From NCBI GenBank assembly GCA_002081555.1, contig MZNV01000226.1:1-64000 (forward strand): 64,000 nucleotides of DNA. Reading direction: 5' to 3'. Numbering within the stretch: position 1 is the stretch's first letter; each line of letters opens with the position of its first letter. Below the pieces are notes generated by a model. That model was not told where the DNA came from, did no database searches, and worked only from the letters and a program-made list of their open reading frames with translations. Of this stretch, positions 49,438 to 64,000 are shown one piece after another. The stretch is from Protostelium mycophagum. Lineage: Eukaryota > Evosea > Variosea > Protosteliida > Protosteliaceae. A program made the position numbers and the translations under genes.

Positions 49438-52400
49438 CTATTTTCTCGTTCTTTTCGTCTTCTTGCTCGTTTGTGCGTTCCCAGACCTCTTTTTAGAAGG
49501 TCTCTTCCTCTTCTCATAATAATCCTTGTTATAACACAAGTTGCACCTGGGCGTTCTGACTGTCTTCATGTCTTGTCTCTTCTTCGTCTCTCTACAAAGG
49601 CAGCAGACGAATGTATTTGGTTTCTGCACACTATAGACTTCTGGTCTGGGTTCTTCCTCTGCTTTTGTGTCTTCCTCCTCTTCCGTGCCGTTCTGTCCGC
49701 CAAAATGTACGTTGGCATCTGCTAAATATCTCTGTACGATGTCGGCGTGGTGACCGGAGCCGATGAGCCTCTCTAGTAAGTAGTAGAGGGAGTGTTCTAT
49801 CTCTTTGATCTCCTCTGAAGAAGAGAATACCGTGACATAGCTGTCGAGTAGATCGCTCAAGTTGTTGTATAAATCACTGAGTGGAAGAGTCAAGAGCTCA
49901 AAAGAAGTTTCTGTCACAAAGTCGATGAGGTCCCTAATAATCATCAACACCCGTTAAAAAATGGATTGATGCCTCACTTTGCCCAGGCACCCTCTGTAAC
50001 GTGCCTCATCAGCGCGTTCACCCTTTCAACGTTTGTCTTCTTCTTCGATGGAGCTGAGAACGCCGCAAGCAGTGACGAAGTACATATTGTAGAGATGTGG
50101 TTTCTCATTTTCTTGTCATCCTCTTTGATGTCCTCTTTGACTTGGACAAATTCGGTGGTGATCTTTTTCCGCATCACACTTCGCTCGGCAGGTTTCAGCT
50201 TCATGTTTCCCAAGAAGTTTTGTGTGAGGATGTTGACTATCTCTTGAAAGATCTTGCGTCTCTGCTCCTCCATCCTTTGGAGAATGATGGCGTACAGTTT
50301 CACAGATACAGGTTCGGTTAAGAGGCATCCCAGTTTTGTGCCTGCCGGTTCAGATGATTTCATATTTTGGCCGAGGAGTCTCGATCTCTTTTCCAAGAAC
50401 TCTGCAAGATTTTTCTTGTCAAATTTTCTGTACGATGCCAGAATTTTGCCCTGGTCCTCTTTGAGCCTCTGTGTGCGTCAGTACACGCAAACAAAACACG
50501 AGAAATCAGTCTGCCGAACCTGTCTGAGCTCGTCTTTGACAGTTTTGCCCATGACAAGCCGATGAATCAGCTCTTTGCATTTCCTGACCGCCTCATGCTC
50601 CGAACGTAGTGATTTATCTCTTCCGTCCAAATTCATACTGATCAGTTGTGCACAGTTTGTCGCGTAAGCCTTGTAACACGCCCGAATGGTCTCCTGTAGT
50701 TTTAAGCATTGGAAAGATATAATGATCTACCTCTTTGTTTCTCTCTATGATATCATTGATTGATTTAACGAATTTTGTGACGTGGTATTCTTTTGCGTTT
50801 TTAGATAATTCTTTTGGAGGGTCAGTCGAAGGGGCTCTTTTCTTCAAGATTTCTTTTAAGAATTCTTTTAGAAGGCAGCCAGTCGATTGGACTCTCCCCT
50901 CGACAATTTCTTCAGCTTTGGCTTGTGCTTCCTTGTATTTCTGGTCGGAAAAATAGTTTTTTAATATTTGGGTCCACTGCTCTTTGCGACCTGTAAAATT
51001 GTTATGAAATCGACCAATTAATTTTTCAACAATCCCGGTAAGCGACGTGATCATCTCGGTAAGATTCCGCGACACTTGCATTTTGTACCGGGTTGTTGAA
51101 ATAATAATCGCCCAAACAATAATTTCAGATGATATTTCCAAAGAAAATAAATCTTACTTCTTTCAAAAAACCTGAGGTACCGTCCTGCATCATCTACCCC
51201 TTCTAATTCGTGGGTCGATACATTGATAACATGTATATGATTATCTACATACATCCTATCCATCATTCCTTTCCTTCGGTCAGCGTTGTAGATGGTAGAA
51301 ATATTGTCGACAATAAAAGTTTATGGACACTCACCTGAGCTCTTGTACTTGTTGATCACATCGGTGGGTATTGTGGCTTTTGTCAATACGTTCACAAATA
51401 TGTGGATTTGTGGGTCATTTAGGCCGCGTACAATTGTCTGGTGGATGAATTCATCTGAATCTTTACTTTCGCAGCCGGGAGTATCCACGAGAATAATATT
51501 TTGCAGGGAATTGGATGGCAAATACAATTCAACCTACTCCTCATAAATCCTTTTATTCCTATAAATATTACTCGGCAGATACGGATTTTACCATTTGAAA
51601 AATAAAAAGAATAGGCAATGATTCATTTGTAATCCCGGTAAGGAGATGTGATCATCACGGTAACAGACTGTTTCTCTGGTGACAGCCTTACCGCGACACT
51701 CGCGTTCCGTACCGAGATTTTTCCAAAGTTATTTGCTTCAAACGATCATTTTAAATGGATCCAGAAATAAAATTTAAAATTTGAATGTAATTTCACCTTC
51801 TTTACGAGCCCTAAGAGGCGGTAATTTGCTATGTCCCACAACTTTTGGCACATCTCGCTCATACAATTCTGTAGAGTATCACTGATCTGTATTATCTCGA
51901 CCTCTCGTCCCCATTTGTCTTTGAAGAACCCGGGGATTTGCAGTTTCCCTTCTATTTTTCGCATCTGCAATTCATCTTCTGAGAGTCCGGTGAATGTTGT
52001 CATCTGATGAGTGTGAGACTTGATGTTATCATCGAACAACTTGATTGTGTTATTCGGCGGACACAGACGTCGCTTACCAGGATTATTGAAAAATAATAAT
52101 CCAAATCAATAATTTTGGTAGGTACAAATCCGTGTCTGCGGATGATACATTTATTAATCATATAACAATACCATGAACACCATCATCATGAGTTTTTGAT
52201 CATACCTTTTTGATGAGGTTCTCATAGTCTCTATCGTCTTCCTTTTCGTCATCAGACATGTCTAAGGGGATGGAGAGATACTCATTGAAGAGATCCACAA
52301 TGTAATCGAGATCATGGAAAAATATCTTGATCTTGGGAGTTCTACCATAATGAAACTCTGTCGACACGGCAGATGTTCTCTTCAACTCTTGGCCTGGAAT

Positions 52401-53837
52401 ATTCAATGAATCTTCTGGTGGTGATTAAAATGCTAAACACTTACTTGTGGGTACGATGTCTATCTTTGTAGAGTCGATGATGATGTCAAGCTCATCTTGA
52501 TCTCGGCTTTTTTGTTGCGGCTCTTGCTCGTCTGAAAACATAGACATCCCCTGTATCAAGTGTCTCCTCATGATGATCTCATTTTCACTCAACTTGGCAT
52601 CATCGGCCTCTCCCAGAACTTTTGTGGCTGACACCAACTTGTTCTGTCTTACATGATCTTGGTACTCATTCTCGGTTTGCTTCGTGATGCCGAGATGCAC
52701 AATCGCGTTGATCAGTGTGGATTTACCATTGCCAGGAGGACCCATCACGGCGACCTGTCCTCGATCAGATCTCTTCTGCATCTCTGCTCACCTTGGGCTT
52801 GTAGAGGCGTTCAGACAATTTCTGAAAGCTCTGTGTTGTATTTTTGAGCTGCGTTTTTATGTTCTTCTGGCTAATGTGTGGCACCATCTCTTCTATCAAA
52901 TCAACCGTCTTCTTGATCATGAGATCTAAGACGTGTTCTTTGGTGTCATCTCTTAACGTCTGGCTCTCAGGAAGGGGCTCTTCAGGAGCTTCCATCTGTC
53001 GATTCTAAAATTTCATCAGTTTAATTGGTCTTGAATAATGTTTCACAACCTGAAGGTACGCCTGCACAGCGGCTGTCTGGTACAAATCTTCTGATACCTT
53101 AATGTTTTCGTTTCCCTTTTGTAATTGAAGATGAGCTGATTTCCTTTCGATTATGAGGAATAATGTTCCCTTGGGTGGCACTGCCACTCCGTCTGAAGAG
53201 GTAAGATATTGAGTTCAATGGAATAATCGCACCTCGAAGATTGGCCACAGAATACAGCTCCCCTTCAAAGCTGAGCGATTCTCCATCAGAGTCCGGCCGA
53301 TACACGAGATGCGAGAATGTTCTATCGCGAATCTTCACCAGATACAGTGGAGATATTTCTGTTTGTGTGGGGCTGTGAGGAGTCAGTTGGTAGCTCAAGA
53401 TGATTCGTGTACCTCTGGACAAAGTGGATGATCTCACGATTTGTTGTCCCCAAGATGTAGATGGAACGTTGGAGAGCTGTGGATATGGAACCAATATAGC
53501 TCTCAACTGACTGTTCATCTTCTTTGAGGGCCAAAAGATGCTTTCTGTCGGCGTTCAGAATCATCGATCTGTTGGCACAGCAGATGGCATCCACAAGACT
53601 ACTGGGCCTCTCGATAAAGATCTTCAAAGGCTCCAGAATTGTCATTAGGTCGTCTGAATCTTGTATTTGGTCCAGTGATCTGTTGGTCCTCATCTGATTG
53701 CTGAGTAATGCATGAATTGATTTGTGTTGGCGACTTTCTGGACTTTGTAAGTTGGTGCTCATCTCGAGCTCAGTTGGAATGCAGCGAATGTGCTCTTCCG
53801 GAATTTCGAAAACACATGATCGTGTTTTTTGGGCCAT
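49438..53837 (-). CDS. dynamin-superfamily-like GTPase with C-terminal Cys motif
   Basis: Order of parts, N to C: a helical region of about 300 residues (ESYIGSISTALQRSIYILGT; HLQLQKGNENIKVSEDLYQ), the P loop VAVMGPPGNGKSTLINAIVH, a long insert with helices, G3 NIILVDTPGCESKDSDEF, a VNVLTKATIPTD stretch where NKxD/TKxD is expected, then HVINVSTHELEGVDDAGRYL. A long helical stalk-like region follows (KKRAPSTDPPKELSKNAKEY; EEQRRKIFQEIVNILTQNFL). The tail has CCLCRETKKRQ...RCNLCYNKDYYEKR and a basic end. The large G domain plus helical stalk suggests a dynamin-like or SLIP-GC-like GTPase; the C-x2-C...C-x2-C tail would be a small zinc finger. To keep the frame into the P loop I need a 16-nt intron at 52776-52791. 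The gene starts 53 bp after the GH13 stop on the same strand. Confidence 0.6.
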
Positions 53838-53890
53838 TCGTATTGATTTGAAACCAGACCTTTGTTGATGTCTAAACAAACTCTGATCGT

Positions 53891-56864
<2,974 letters not shown>

Positions 56865-57517
56865 GACACGACAAAGCAACCAAAATCGCGAGCGACAACA
56901 TTCTCTCATGCTTGCCACAAAACTTAGTTTTGTCGCCGAAACTTCTAAAAACTTATTAATAAGTATTATTCTGTAATTGCTTGTCTCCACAACCGGCCAG
57001 CAGCGCAGCTAAGTGAGAACGAGACCGGTTGCAAAAAAATGCATTCTCACAAAATCATTTTAGTTTTTAGCAATTGCTGTGTTGCAGGAAATGATTACCA
57101 TATTGTTTTCTATTAGACAAAACGTCAAATGGAAACCATTATTTATTATATAAATGTATGTTAAAATCATTAAATCTACAAATATAATCATCAAATTTGG
57201 AAGCGCCATGTTTCTACTCAAAAAGAAAGTTGATTGAACCAAGCAGGTTATAAACAATTTTTACACTGCCTGACATGCATGCCAAAAACAAATTTTGTAC
57301 AACCCGGTGGTCAATTTATGCCAAAAATGAAGCTGGGCCTTACTGTTACATAGAGATTCCTCAATTGGAGAATTGGCTGAAGATGTCTTCTTGGAGATAA
57401 ACATTTATGGAGGTGGCTGAACATTTTGTCGACAGCTGTCGCGAATTCCGAGAAACGTCTTCGCATCACCAAAGATCAGATCAATTCACAACATTTTTGA
57501 CCCATCGAGGAACAGAC
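56865..57517. promoter_or_regulatory. divergent intergenic region GH13 / SART3
   Basis: About 650 bp, AT-rich, with ACCGGTTGCAAAAAA at 57024-57038 (also at 19569-19583) and an in-frame upstream ATG at 57407 that could extend SART3. No other gene seen. Confidence 0.4.
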
Positions 57518-60500
57518 ATGTCCAGCGACGAAAATGACTCTTCATCCTCTGATAGTGAGGAGGAACAGCAGGAGTTTATGGATGATGGAAAGGCAGACCG
57601 TCTTGAACTCCAATTGCAGGCGAATCCTGCAGATTTCGAACTTCACTGTAACTATGTAGAAGTCTTGAGACAGATTAGGGATTTCACACGTCTTAGAGCG
57701 GCAAGAGAGGACATGAGCTCCAAATTTTCACTCCCTAAAGGTATTTGAGATCTGATTTTCTGTATCTGATCACACTCAGAACAATGGTTGCAGTGGATAG
57801 AAGATGAGAGTCGTATAGCCTCGTCTGCAGAAGAAAAAGCCGTAGTCTTCCAGCTCTTTGAGAGGGCTGTCTCTGTATTCAACTGTATGTATACTTTCAT
57901 GTTTTCGATCCAGATCTCTGTACAATCTTTTAAAAATTAATCATTTTTAAACTCCTGATCATTTCTGATCTCTTAAGACGTGGACGTGTGGTACGCCTTT
58001 GTAGAATTTGTCCGTGATAACTCTACCAATGAACAAGACACTGAGAAGGTATTCGACAGAGCCCTTCAGAAGGTGGGCAGACACGCTCTGAGCGGACACA
58101 AATTCTGGACCATTTATAGACAGTGGAGAAAGGACGCGATGGACGAAAGCGATGAAAACAAAAAGAAGACCTTGGTCGCACAAGTGAGGAATTCACATTT
58201 CTCTGACTCTGTAGATTCCAAACAAATAGACTCTGTGCTTTGTTCTAAAAATAGATTCTAAATGTGAGCAGGTAACTTCTTTGTACAGAAGTCAGATCTC
58301 AATCCCTTCAGCACAGAACGACCAAGTACAACAAGAATTCCGCGAATGGCTCGCCCAGAACCAAGAAAAGGTGAATCCTCTTTTTCCACCCGTTACCTCT
58401 CATTTAACCGTTGTAGACTGTCGACGTCTCGTCGACATTTGTCGACATGTACAACAAGCTTAGATAATATAGGAAACAAAAGAGGATGAAAAGGCAGAGG
58501 CAAAAGCCAAGGAGAGATGGGAATCCATGAAGGTGCACGAAGAGGCTATCAAAGACACAGAAGAAGAAGGTAAAGATTCCGAATACGCCAAGGTCGGCGA
58601 GTGGCTCAATTATTTGGACTGGTGAGTATCTTCCCGTTGTAGATGACGAAATTGTCTCGTTGTAGATGTTAAGATCTGAGTATCCTAGGGCGGAGAAGAA
58701 TTTACACGGTGACCCCACACTTGTGATATCTCTGTACGAAAGAGCCGTCATATTTTACAGCGCGATGGCAGATCTGTGGAATATGTACATCAACTTTGTG
58801 CGGAAAGCGTTTCCCTTCGTGGCGGAAATATCTATTGATGTGCATAAGAGAGCCAGAAAGAATTGTCCTTGGTCTGGAAGCATAGTCGCCTCTTACTTCA
58901 GGTTTATTTCACTCTCTACAGTCCTCATGTTTATTCTTGTAGGTGTCTGGAGCAGTTCAAGCAGTCAGAGGGGGAGATTGACACCATCTACAACGAGATT
59001 TATCAGGGTGTTAGCCTCTCTGGTGATCTGGAATGGAGTTATTATTTCAATTCTTATCTCGACTATGCCATCAGAAGATTACCCAAAGGTCAAGAGAGAG
59101 GTGAGACTGTTATTCTACACCGTTGTAGACCGAAAAAAAAATTGTTGACTCGAGCAGCAGAAGAATGTGCGGAACAAGTACAGAAGATAAGAAGCGTCTA
59201 CAACGATGCTGTCACCACGCTCACTTCGTTCTATCCTGACAGTGGTGAGACCTTGTCCCTCATGAAGTATATGGCGAGGTAAGATATCACATTCGATCTT
59301 GAGACATCACGTCATGTCGTGATATTTTTATGACGTACGGCTCGAATACAATGACACAATGAATTGAGCTTTATAGGTTTGAAGCCTTCCGTATGAATGA
59401 TGCTATCAAGTCGAGAGAGATTTATGAAGAGATTCTGAAGAAGGACGGAACTTCCGCATCTTCTTGGCTTCTCACTTTTGAAATCGAGACTTTTTCGCCC
59501 ATTGCCGACGTGAGACAATTCTTCGTTATAGATCATCAATCCTTTGTTTTATATTTTGTATTTCGAGAGAAAAAAATTCTTTTCTGCAAAAACACAACCG
59601 TTAGAACCTCAAATATACTGCCGCAAAAAGAAATACCAATTTGTAGTCATTATAATAATTTTCCACAGGAAAAGCACCTCAGTAGTCTCCTCAGACGTGG
59701 TTCCGCCTTCGTGAGGGACGACCCCGGTGCAATCTGGGGCTTCTGGCTGAACAAAGAAAGACTGCAAGGAAATTTGGAGAGCTACCAGAACGCTTATGAC
59801 ACCATCGGAAAGAGAAGAGACGAACAGCTGAGACAAGCCTCCGTCGCCGCTGCAAAGGTCATTTATATCTTTATTTTCACATCTTTTGTATTTTATCTTC
59901 AAAATTAAAAACATTTCTTTTAAAAATTCTCGTTTAAAAAATTTTCGTTTAAAAATACTTCGTTTAAAAAATTTCTTAAAAAAATTTCTTTTTAAAAAAT
60001 TCATTTCTGTAGGCGGAAGCAGCCGTCAGAGTCAAAGAGGAGAAAAAACAGAAGAAAAAAGAAGACGAAAAAACCAAAGAAAAAAGAAAGAGGGACCACA
60101 TCGAGGAGCTCAGAAGCCAGGAAACCGCCGCGAAGAAGCAAAAGCAGTCGGAATCAGAGGAGAAGAATCTCGTCGCTTTTGTGTCCGGACTTCACCACGA
60201 TCTCGACCCCACAGACGTAAGTGAATCGATCTACAATGTTAGGAAGGAATGAAACGGCACGAAAAATGGGACGGGCTGATTGTAGACAGGTGGAATCGCT
60301 TTTCGCGGAATTCGGTCAAGTGAAGGAAATCAGATTGATGAAAGACAAAGACAGAACAGTAAGTTTTTCTTTAAAAATTTAGAAGTCGTTTGTAAATTTT
60401 TCTAAATTTTTTTCGAAAGATCCATAATTCTTCGAAATTTTCTAATCTTTCACAGTTGGCTGACGGAACGAAAAAATACCAGAACAAGGGATTCGGCTAC

Positions 60501-61264
60501 ATAGAATATTCGTCCGAAGGTTCAGTCTCCGCCGCAATCCAGTAAGATTTCTTCCGTGTTGTAGATCGTCAAAGACCTCATCTACAACTCTTCTCACATC
60601 TCTCAGGAAACTGAATGATACCGAAGTGAAAGGCAAGAAATTGAAGGTGGCGGTATCGAACCCGCGTACCGACAGCGCCAAGGACAGACACCCAGAGAGG
60701 GACTCCGCCGCCTCCAACACGGTCTTCGTGTCTTCTGTACACCCCGCGACCGCCTGTACAGAGGAAAATCTGAAGAAACTTCTCTCTGGCTGCGGCAACA
60801 TATTGAGCGTCAGGGCTGTGCACGATAGGGTCACGAAGAAGCCCAAAGGGTTCGGATATGTCGACTTTGAGGTAGGTGGCATGTCTACCAGATTTTTCGT
60901 CGACATTCTTTATCTCCAATGTATCGCAAAATGAATTTATTATTTCCTCTTGAATATTTTTGACTGGTTGTAGACAAAGGAAGCCGTACAAAATGCCTTG
61001 AAGCTCAGCGACAGCAAGCCTGACTTCTGCGAGCAACCCCTGCGAATCCAACGCTCCGACCCGTCCAAAGGCTCAAAACCCGTCTCGCAGTCAGAGAAAT
61101 CCGCCCAGATAGAGGCTGAGATCGACAAGAAGGTAGAACAGAACCCCCAAGTGCTGAGGAAACCGAGAGTTTTAGTCGCCAAAAAGAGTCTGCCAGCTGT
61201 TAGAAAACCAGCTACGGAAAACTCTGCACCAAAGTCGAACGCGGACTTCAAGAAATTCCTGTAA
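57518..61264 (+). CDS. SART3: SART3/Prp24-like U6 snRNP recycling factor
   Basis: Re-anneals U4 and U6 snRNAs after splicing. An acidic start (MSSDENDSSSSDSEEEQQ) leads to about eight HAT helix repeats (QWLQWIEDESRIASSAEEKA; DVWYAFVEFVRDNSTN; FWTIYRQWRKDA; ADLWNMYINFVRKAFP). Next come a Lys/Glu-rich segment and two RRMs (LVAFVSGLHHDLDPTDVESL with KGFGYIEY; NTVFVSSVHPATACTEENLK with KGFGYVDFE). The C-terminal NADFKKFL is the short LSm-binding motif of the family. About 14 introns. Acceptors at 58658-58665 (CGTTGTAG|ATG) and 60965-60973 (GGTTGTAG|AC) use the intronic word; one intron near 59905-60010 is a run of CGTTTAAAAA. Coding copies of ATCTACAACGA at about 58986 and 59198 read IYNE and VYND. 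Confidence 0.9.
59114..59129. repeat. double-word palindrome TCTACACCGTTGTAGA
   Basis: Variant double copy within a short SART3 intron; one mismatch. Confidence 0.85.
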
Positions 61265-61370
61265 ATGAAGGGAAATTAAATGACTTTTTCTGCTTGATCA
61301 ATCCAAAATTGGCTAGTTGTAGAACATACGTAAATTTAATTCACTACAATTCAAATCTGTACAAAACGAT

Positions 61371-64000
61371 TTATTTTGAAGGATTCTTCAAGATATAAGT
61401 GTTGAAGAACAATTGTAGCCGGAAGAAGAGACTGTCCTTGTCCACTTGGATTTTTAACATCGCACAGTTGCACAGCATCTGCACGAATTCGTGAAATGTC
61501 AGCTGCGTCATGTCAGACTGCGCATCATGAATGATACATCACCTCTTTCAGTACGTCTAAAGAGCCATCTGATTCGAAAAATAAAATTGAGACGAGTGGA
61601 ATTGTCATCTGCTGGTCAATTGCTCCAGTTTCCTTCGCCACTTAGACAAACGATGAATTTATGATTCTTCACCTTTAAATAACAGAGGAATTGCTTGACA
61701 GTCATCTTTTCTGATTTCGAGAAAATGGCAAAAAGTGGTTTCTGCAACTCTCCGATGTATCTCTGAATATTTCAGTGGTGTTAAGATGCAGTGAACTCAC
61801 CCAAACTTGAGCTTGTTTGGCCAAATCAAACGGCAAATATTCGTCTAAAAGGAGTGAGGGTTTTGGCGCCCGTGGTGTTGGCAATACGACAACTCTCTCC
61901 TCAATCTATGTGTATTTCAGTGTCTATCTTTACTATAAGAATCTGAAAATAGGTCTTGAAGTTTAATCTTATTGACGTTGTAACACACCTCCTCTCCCTT
62001 TGAGTCTATAATTGGAGTGGGTGGTGATGATGATGATGGTGGATCAGGCTCTTCAACGATGTGTGGCTCTATCCGTTGCACATAATTTTCCCGCGCAGAC
62101 TTCATCAATGAAGCCCTATCCTTCGTCAGAATACAATAGTAGAAGAAAGTTCTGACCTATGCTTGGCCCAACTTTCTGTCCCGACCCGCCTTGAAAGAAA
62201 CTCCACAAGAAACTGCTGTGTGGCGTCTCCTGGGCTCTGAAAAATGTCAAAAGAATTTCAATTTTATTTTTTAATCTTACCAAATTTGGAAAAGCAATGA
62301 CAGCGGTTTTGATCAGAACCTTTCTCATTTTAATTTCTGTCATGAGGAAAAGTAAAATTACCTCGACGAATTCCCAAAATAAAAATTTCTGGTCGTGTTT
62401 CTTCTGAGCTCGATCAGAAAAATCATTTCTACAACGCGACATACCCAACTCGTACCACCCAGTATCTCTGACATAACAAATGCTGTTATATTTAAGATCT
62501 CACATGGAAACTCTTACTCACGTAAATTATGCACAATTTCTCGCAGTTGTATGTCACCATAAAATACACCCAGCTGAAATGCAGTCAAGAAATAACTGTA
62601 GTCTTCTTCTCTTTCCAAACTATGCCGGCTCAAATTGCTGTGATATATTAGAGTTGGATGGTCGTCTCGTCTCTCACCTATAAAATCTGTAAACTTCTTT
62701 GATCTTCGTCAAGCACCGCGTGACACTGCCTTTGATCTTTGCGTCATCGCTCGGAGCAAAATCCTTGAAGCGCAGTATTGGTGTTTGCATTTTGTTGACG
62801 AATTGCTCTCGCTCCCCAATCATCCGGTCCTCCTCCCATATACCTGAGGTCATGAATCGCTCGTTGTAGATGGGGGGAATATTACCTTTGAATTCCCGCC
62901 CGTCAGAATCTAAAAATACTCCATTTCCGTGCTTCAAATTGTCTTTCCACTCCCCGTCATATCTATTATATTTAATATTAATTTCCTTTGATTTTTTATG
63001 ATGAAATTTTTCCTTCATCATCCAAAAATAGACCAAAGCCCGTCTACAATACTCACTTTGATCCATCCGAATAATGAAATATTCCTCTTCCATTACGTAA
63101 TCCTTTTGACCATTGCCCCACGTACCAATTTCTTGCCGCCCACTGTACAATCCTCTCCGGTTCTCCAGAATTAAAGTCTCCTGGTCTCAGCCAATAATGA
63201 CTCCCCTGACCAGAGGGTTGACCATCACGCCAATCACCGATGTAGATCTCGTGGTTCTGTGTCCATGTCATTCTGCCCTTGCCTGATTTAACATCACATG
63301 ACCAATGTCCGTCATAAACGTTTCCGGAGGGGTACACCTGTGATATCAACCCATCGTTCCCCGTGAAAAGTGATGTACATAACACTTACAATACGTCCAG
63401 CACCTTCTTTGCGGTTAAATTTCCAATTTCCGTCATAAAGTGACCCTGTCATGTCTGGCCACCGAAAATATAGTATACCACGGCCATGTCGCCTCCCTGC
63501 CCTCCAGTTTCCCTTGACTATTTAACATTCGAAGTGTATTTTTTCTCCAAGATTTGCACGATTTTTATTCACTCACCTGATAACAGACTGTGCCGCTGGA
63601 TGAAGTGTAGGTACCTTGTCCATGTCGAAGTCCACCTTTTACTTGACCAGTGTATTGTGATTGATCCATCCATACATAACTTCCCTCGCCGGTGATCTGA
63701 TTGTTCGAAAAGTCTCCTTTATACACGATCTGACTTTCTGCCCACCGGAACGTACCATGTCCATGCATGTAATTGTTAAAGAGAGTTCCTTCGTATTCAT
63801 TTCCATTTTTGAAGGTGATCTTTCCCTCTCCCTCGTATTGTCCGCCAGTCATATCACCTAATTCGAGTTTCAAAATGAGTGCGCTAATCCACGTTGTGTT
63901 TCTGGTGACAAATCAAATACATAGCTTGATGTGTACCTTCGTGTGACTGAATGAACACCTGCAGAATGTGACTGTCTAAAGCTGTCAAATACGGCTCCCA
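61371..64000 (-). CDS. MORN-repeat protein, RSPH10B-like, runs off right edge
   Basis: At least nine MORN repeats (GGQYEGEGKITFKNGNEYEG, HGHGTFRWAES, ITGEGSYVWMDQSQYTGQ, RHGQGTYTSSSG, RHGRGILYF, SGKGRMTW, SGQGSHYWL, NGRGIFHYSDGS, HGNGVFLDSDG) occupy the upstream part. A helical region follows, then a Pro/Ser linker (EEPDPPSSSSPPTPI), LPTPRAPKPSLLLDEYLPF, and a C-terminal helical domain with MTQLTFHEFVQMLCNCAMLK ending YILKNPSK. MORN repeats followed by a helical tail with a TF-x-EF motif fit radial-spoke-head 10B, an axoneme protein, which would imply a motile flagellum. The family call is moderate. The true start lies beyond 64000. The stop is about 105 bp from the SART3 stop. Confidence 0.7.

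Overview
This window looks like a compact, intron-rich nuclear genome of a free-living unicellular eukaryote. Almost every gene is cut by short GT-AG introns of roughly 35-60 nt, genes are about 2.5-3 kb apart, intergenic gaps are often under 150 bp, and genes lie on both strands. The set (UTP3/SAS10, MAD1, RBX1, INTS6, SART3, ZRSR2, WDR4/Trm82, RhoGEF, CaM kinase, an NPSN-type SNARE, a MORN protein like RSPH10B) fits a protist with a flagellum-type gene and animal/amoebozoan-style signalling. I would guess an amoebozoan or similar protist, but the sequence does not settle the lineage. I see no LTR, LINE or DNA-transposon gene. Intron boundaries below were read by eye from frame, GT-AG and family similarity, so the CDS spans are more certain than every exon edge.

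Layout. 0.5-1.8 kb: CCCH zinc-finger protein (+). 1.9-4.9: UTP3/SAS10 (-). 5.3-5.9: C2-domain protein (+). 6.2-9.0: DH-PH RhoGEF (+). 9.3-10.5: broken, internally duplicated gene for a secreted, tail-anchored protein (-). It abuts a glutamate dehydrogenase gene (-, 10.5-11.9) that has lost its 3' end. 12.1-12.7: STN1-like OB fold (+). 13.3-14.6: CaM-kinase-like (+). 14.7-17.8: kelch/coiled-coil (+). 17.9-19.0: secreted Ser/Thr-rich protein (-). 19.8-23.8: MAD1 (-). 24.9-30.6: long coiled-coil protein (-). 31.3-33.5: ZRSR2 (-), with a 5S rRNA gene inside one intron. 33.6-35.3: WDR4/Trm82 (+). 35.4-36.8: conserved protein of unknown function (-). 37.4-38.5: NPSN-like SNARE (-). 38.7-40.2: EGF/multi-pass membrane protein (-). 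41.3-43.7: three small or unknown genes. 43.8-44.4: RBX1 (-). 44.5-49.3: INTS6 (+). 49.4-53.8: dynamin-superfamily GTPase (-). 53.9-56.9: GH13 alpha-glucosidase (-). 57.5-61.3: SART3 (+). 61.4 to the right edge: MORN protein (-).

The most striking feature is not a gene. The word CTACAACG or its complement CGTTGTAG occurs, with close variants, on the order of a hundred times, mostly in introns and in both orientations; an 8-mer would be expected about twice in 64 kb. At least nine places hold a head-to-head double copy, the 16-bp palindrome TCTACAACGTTGTAGA or a one- or two-base variant. In several genes the sense copy is itself the 3' splice site (CGTTGTAG|exon). Other self-complementary words (GAAATTTC, TGACGTCA, TGTCAA-TTGACA, GCGGC-loop-GCCGC, ACGGT-ACCGT) and TTTGGCGGGAAA also recur in introns. 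The introns therefore appear to be built from a small vocabulary of palindromic words, which I regard as the main candidate for an undescribed system.

Functionally the window is housekeeping. Several genes act in RNA metabolism (UTP3, ZRSR2, WDR4, INTS6, SART3, 5S rRNA) and others in cell cycle or signalling (MAD1, RBX1, RhoGEF, CaMK, kelch). They are neighbours through gene density, not an operon.
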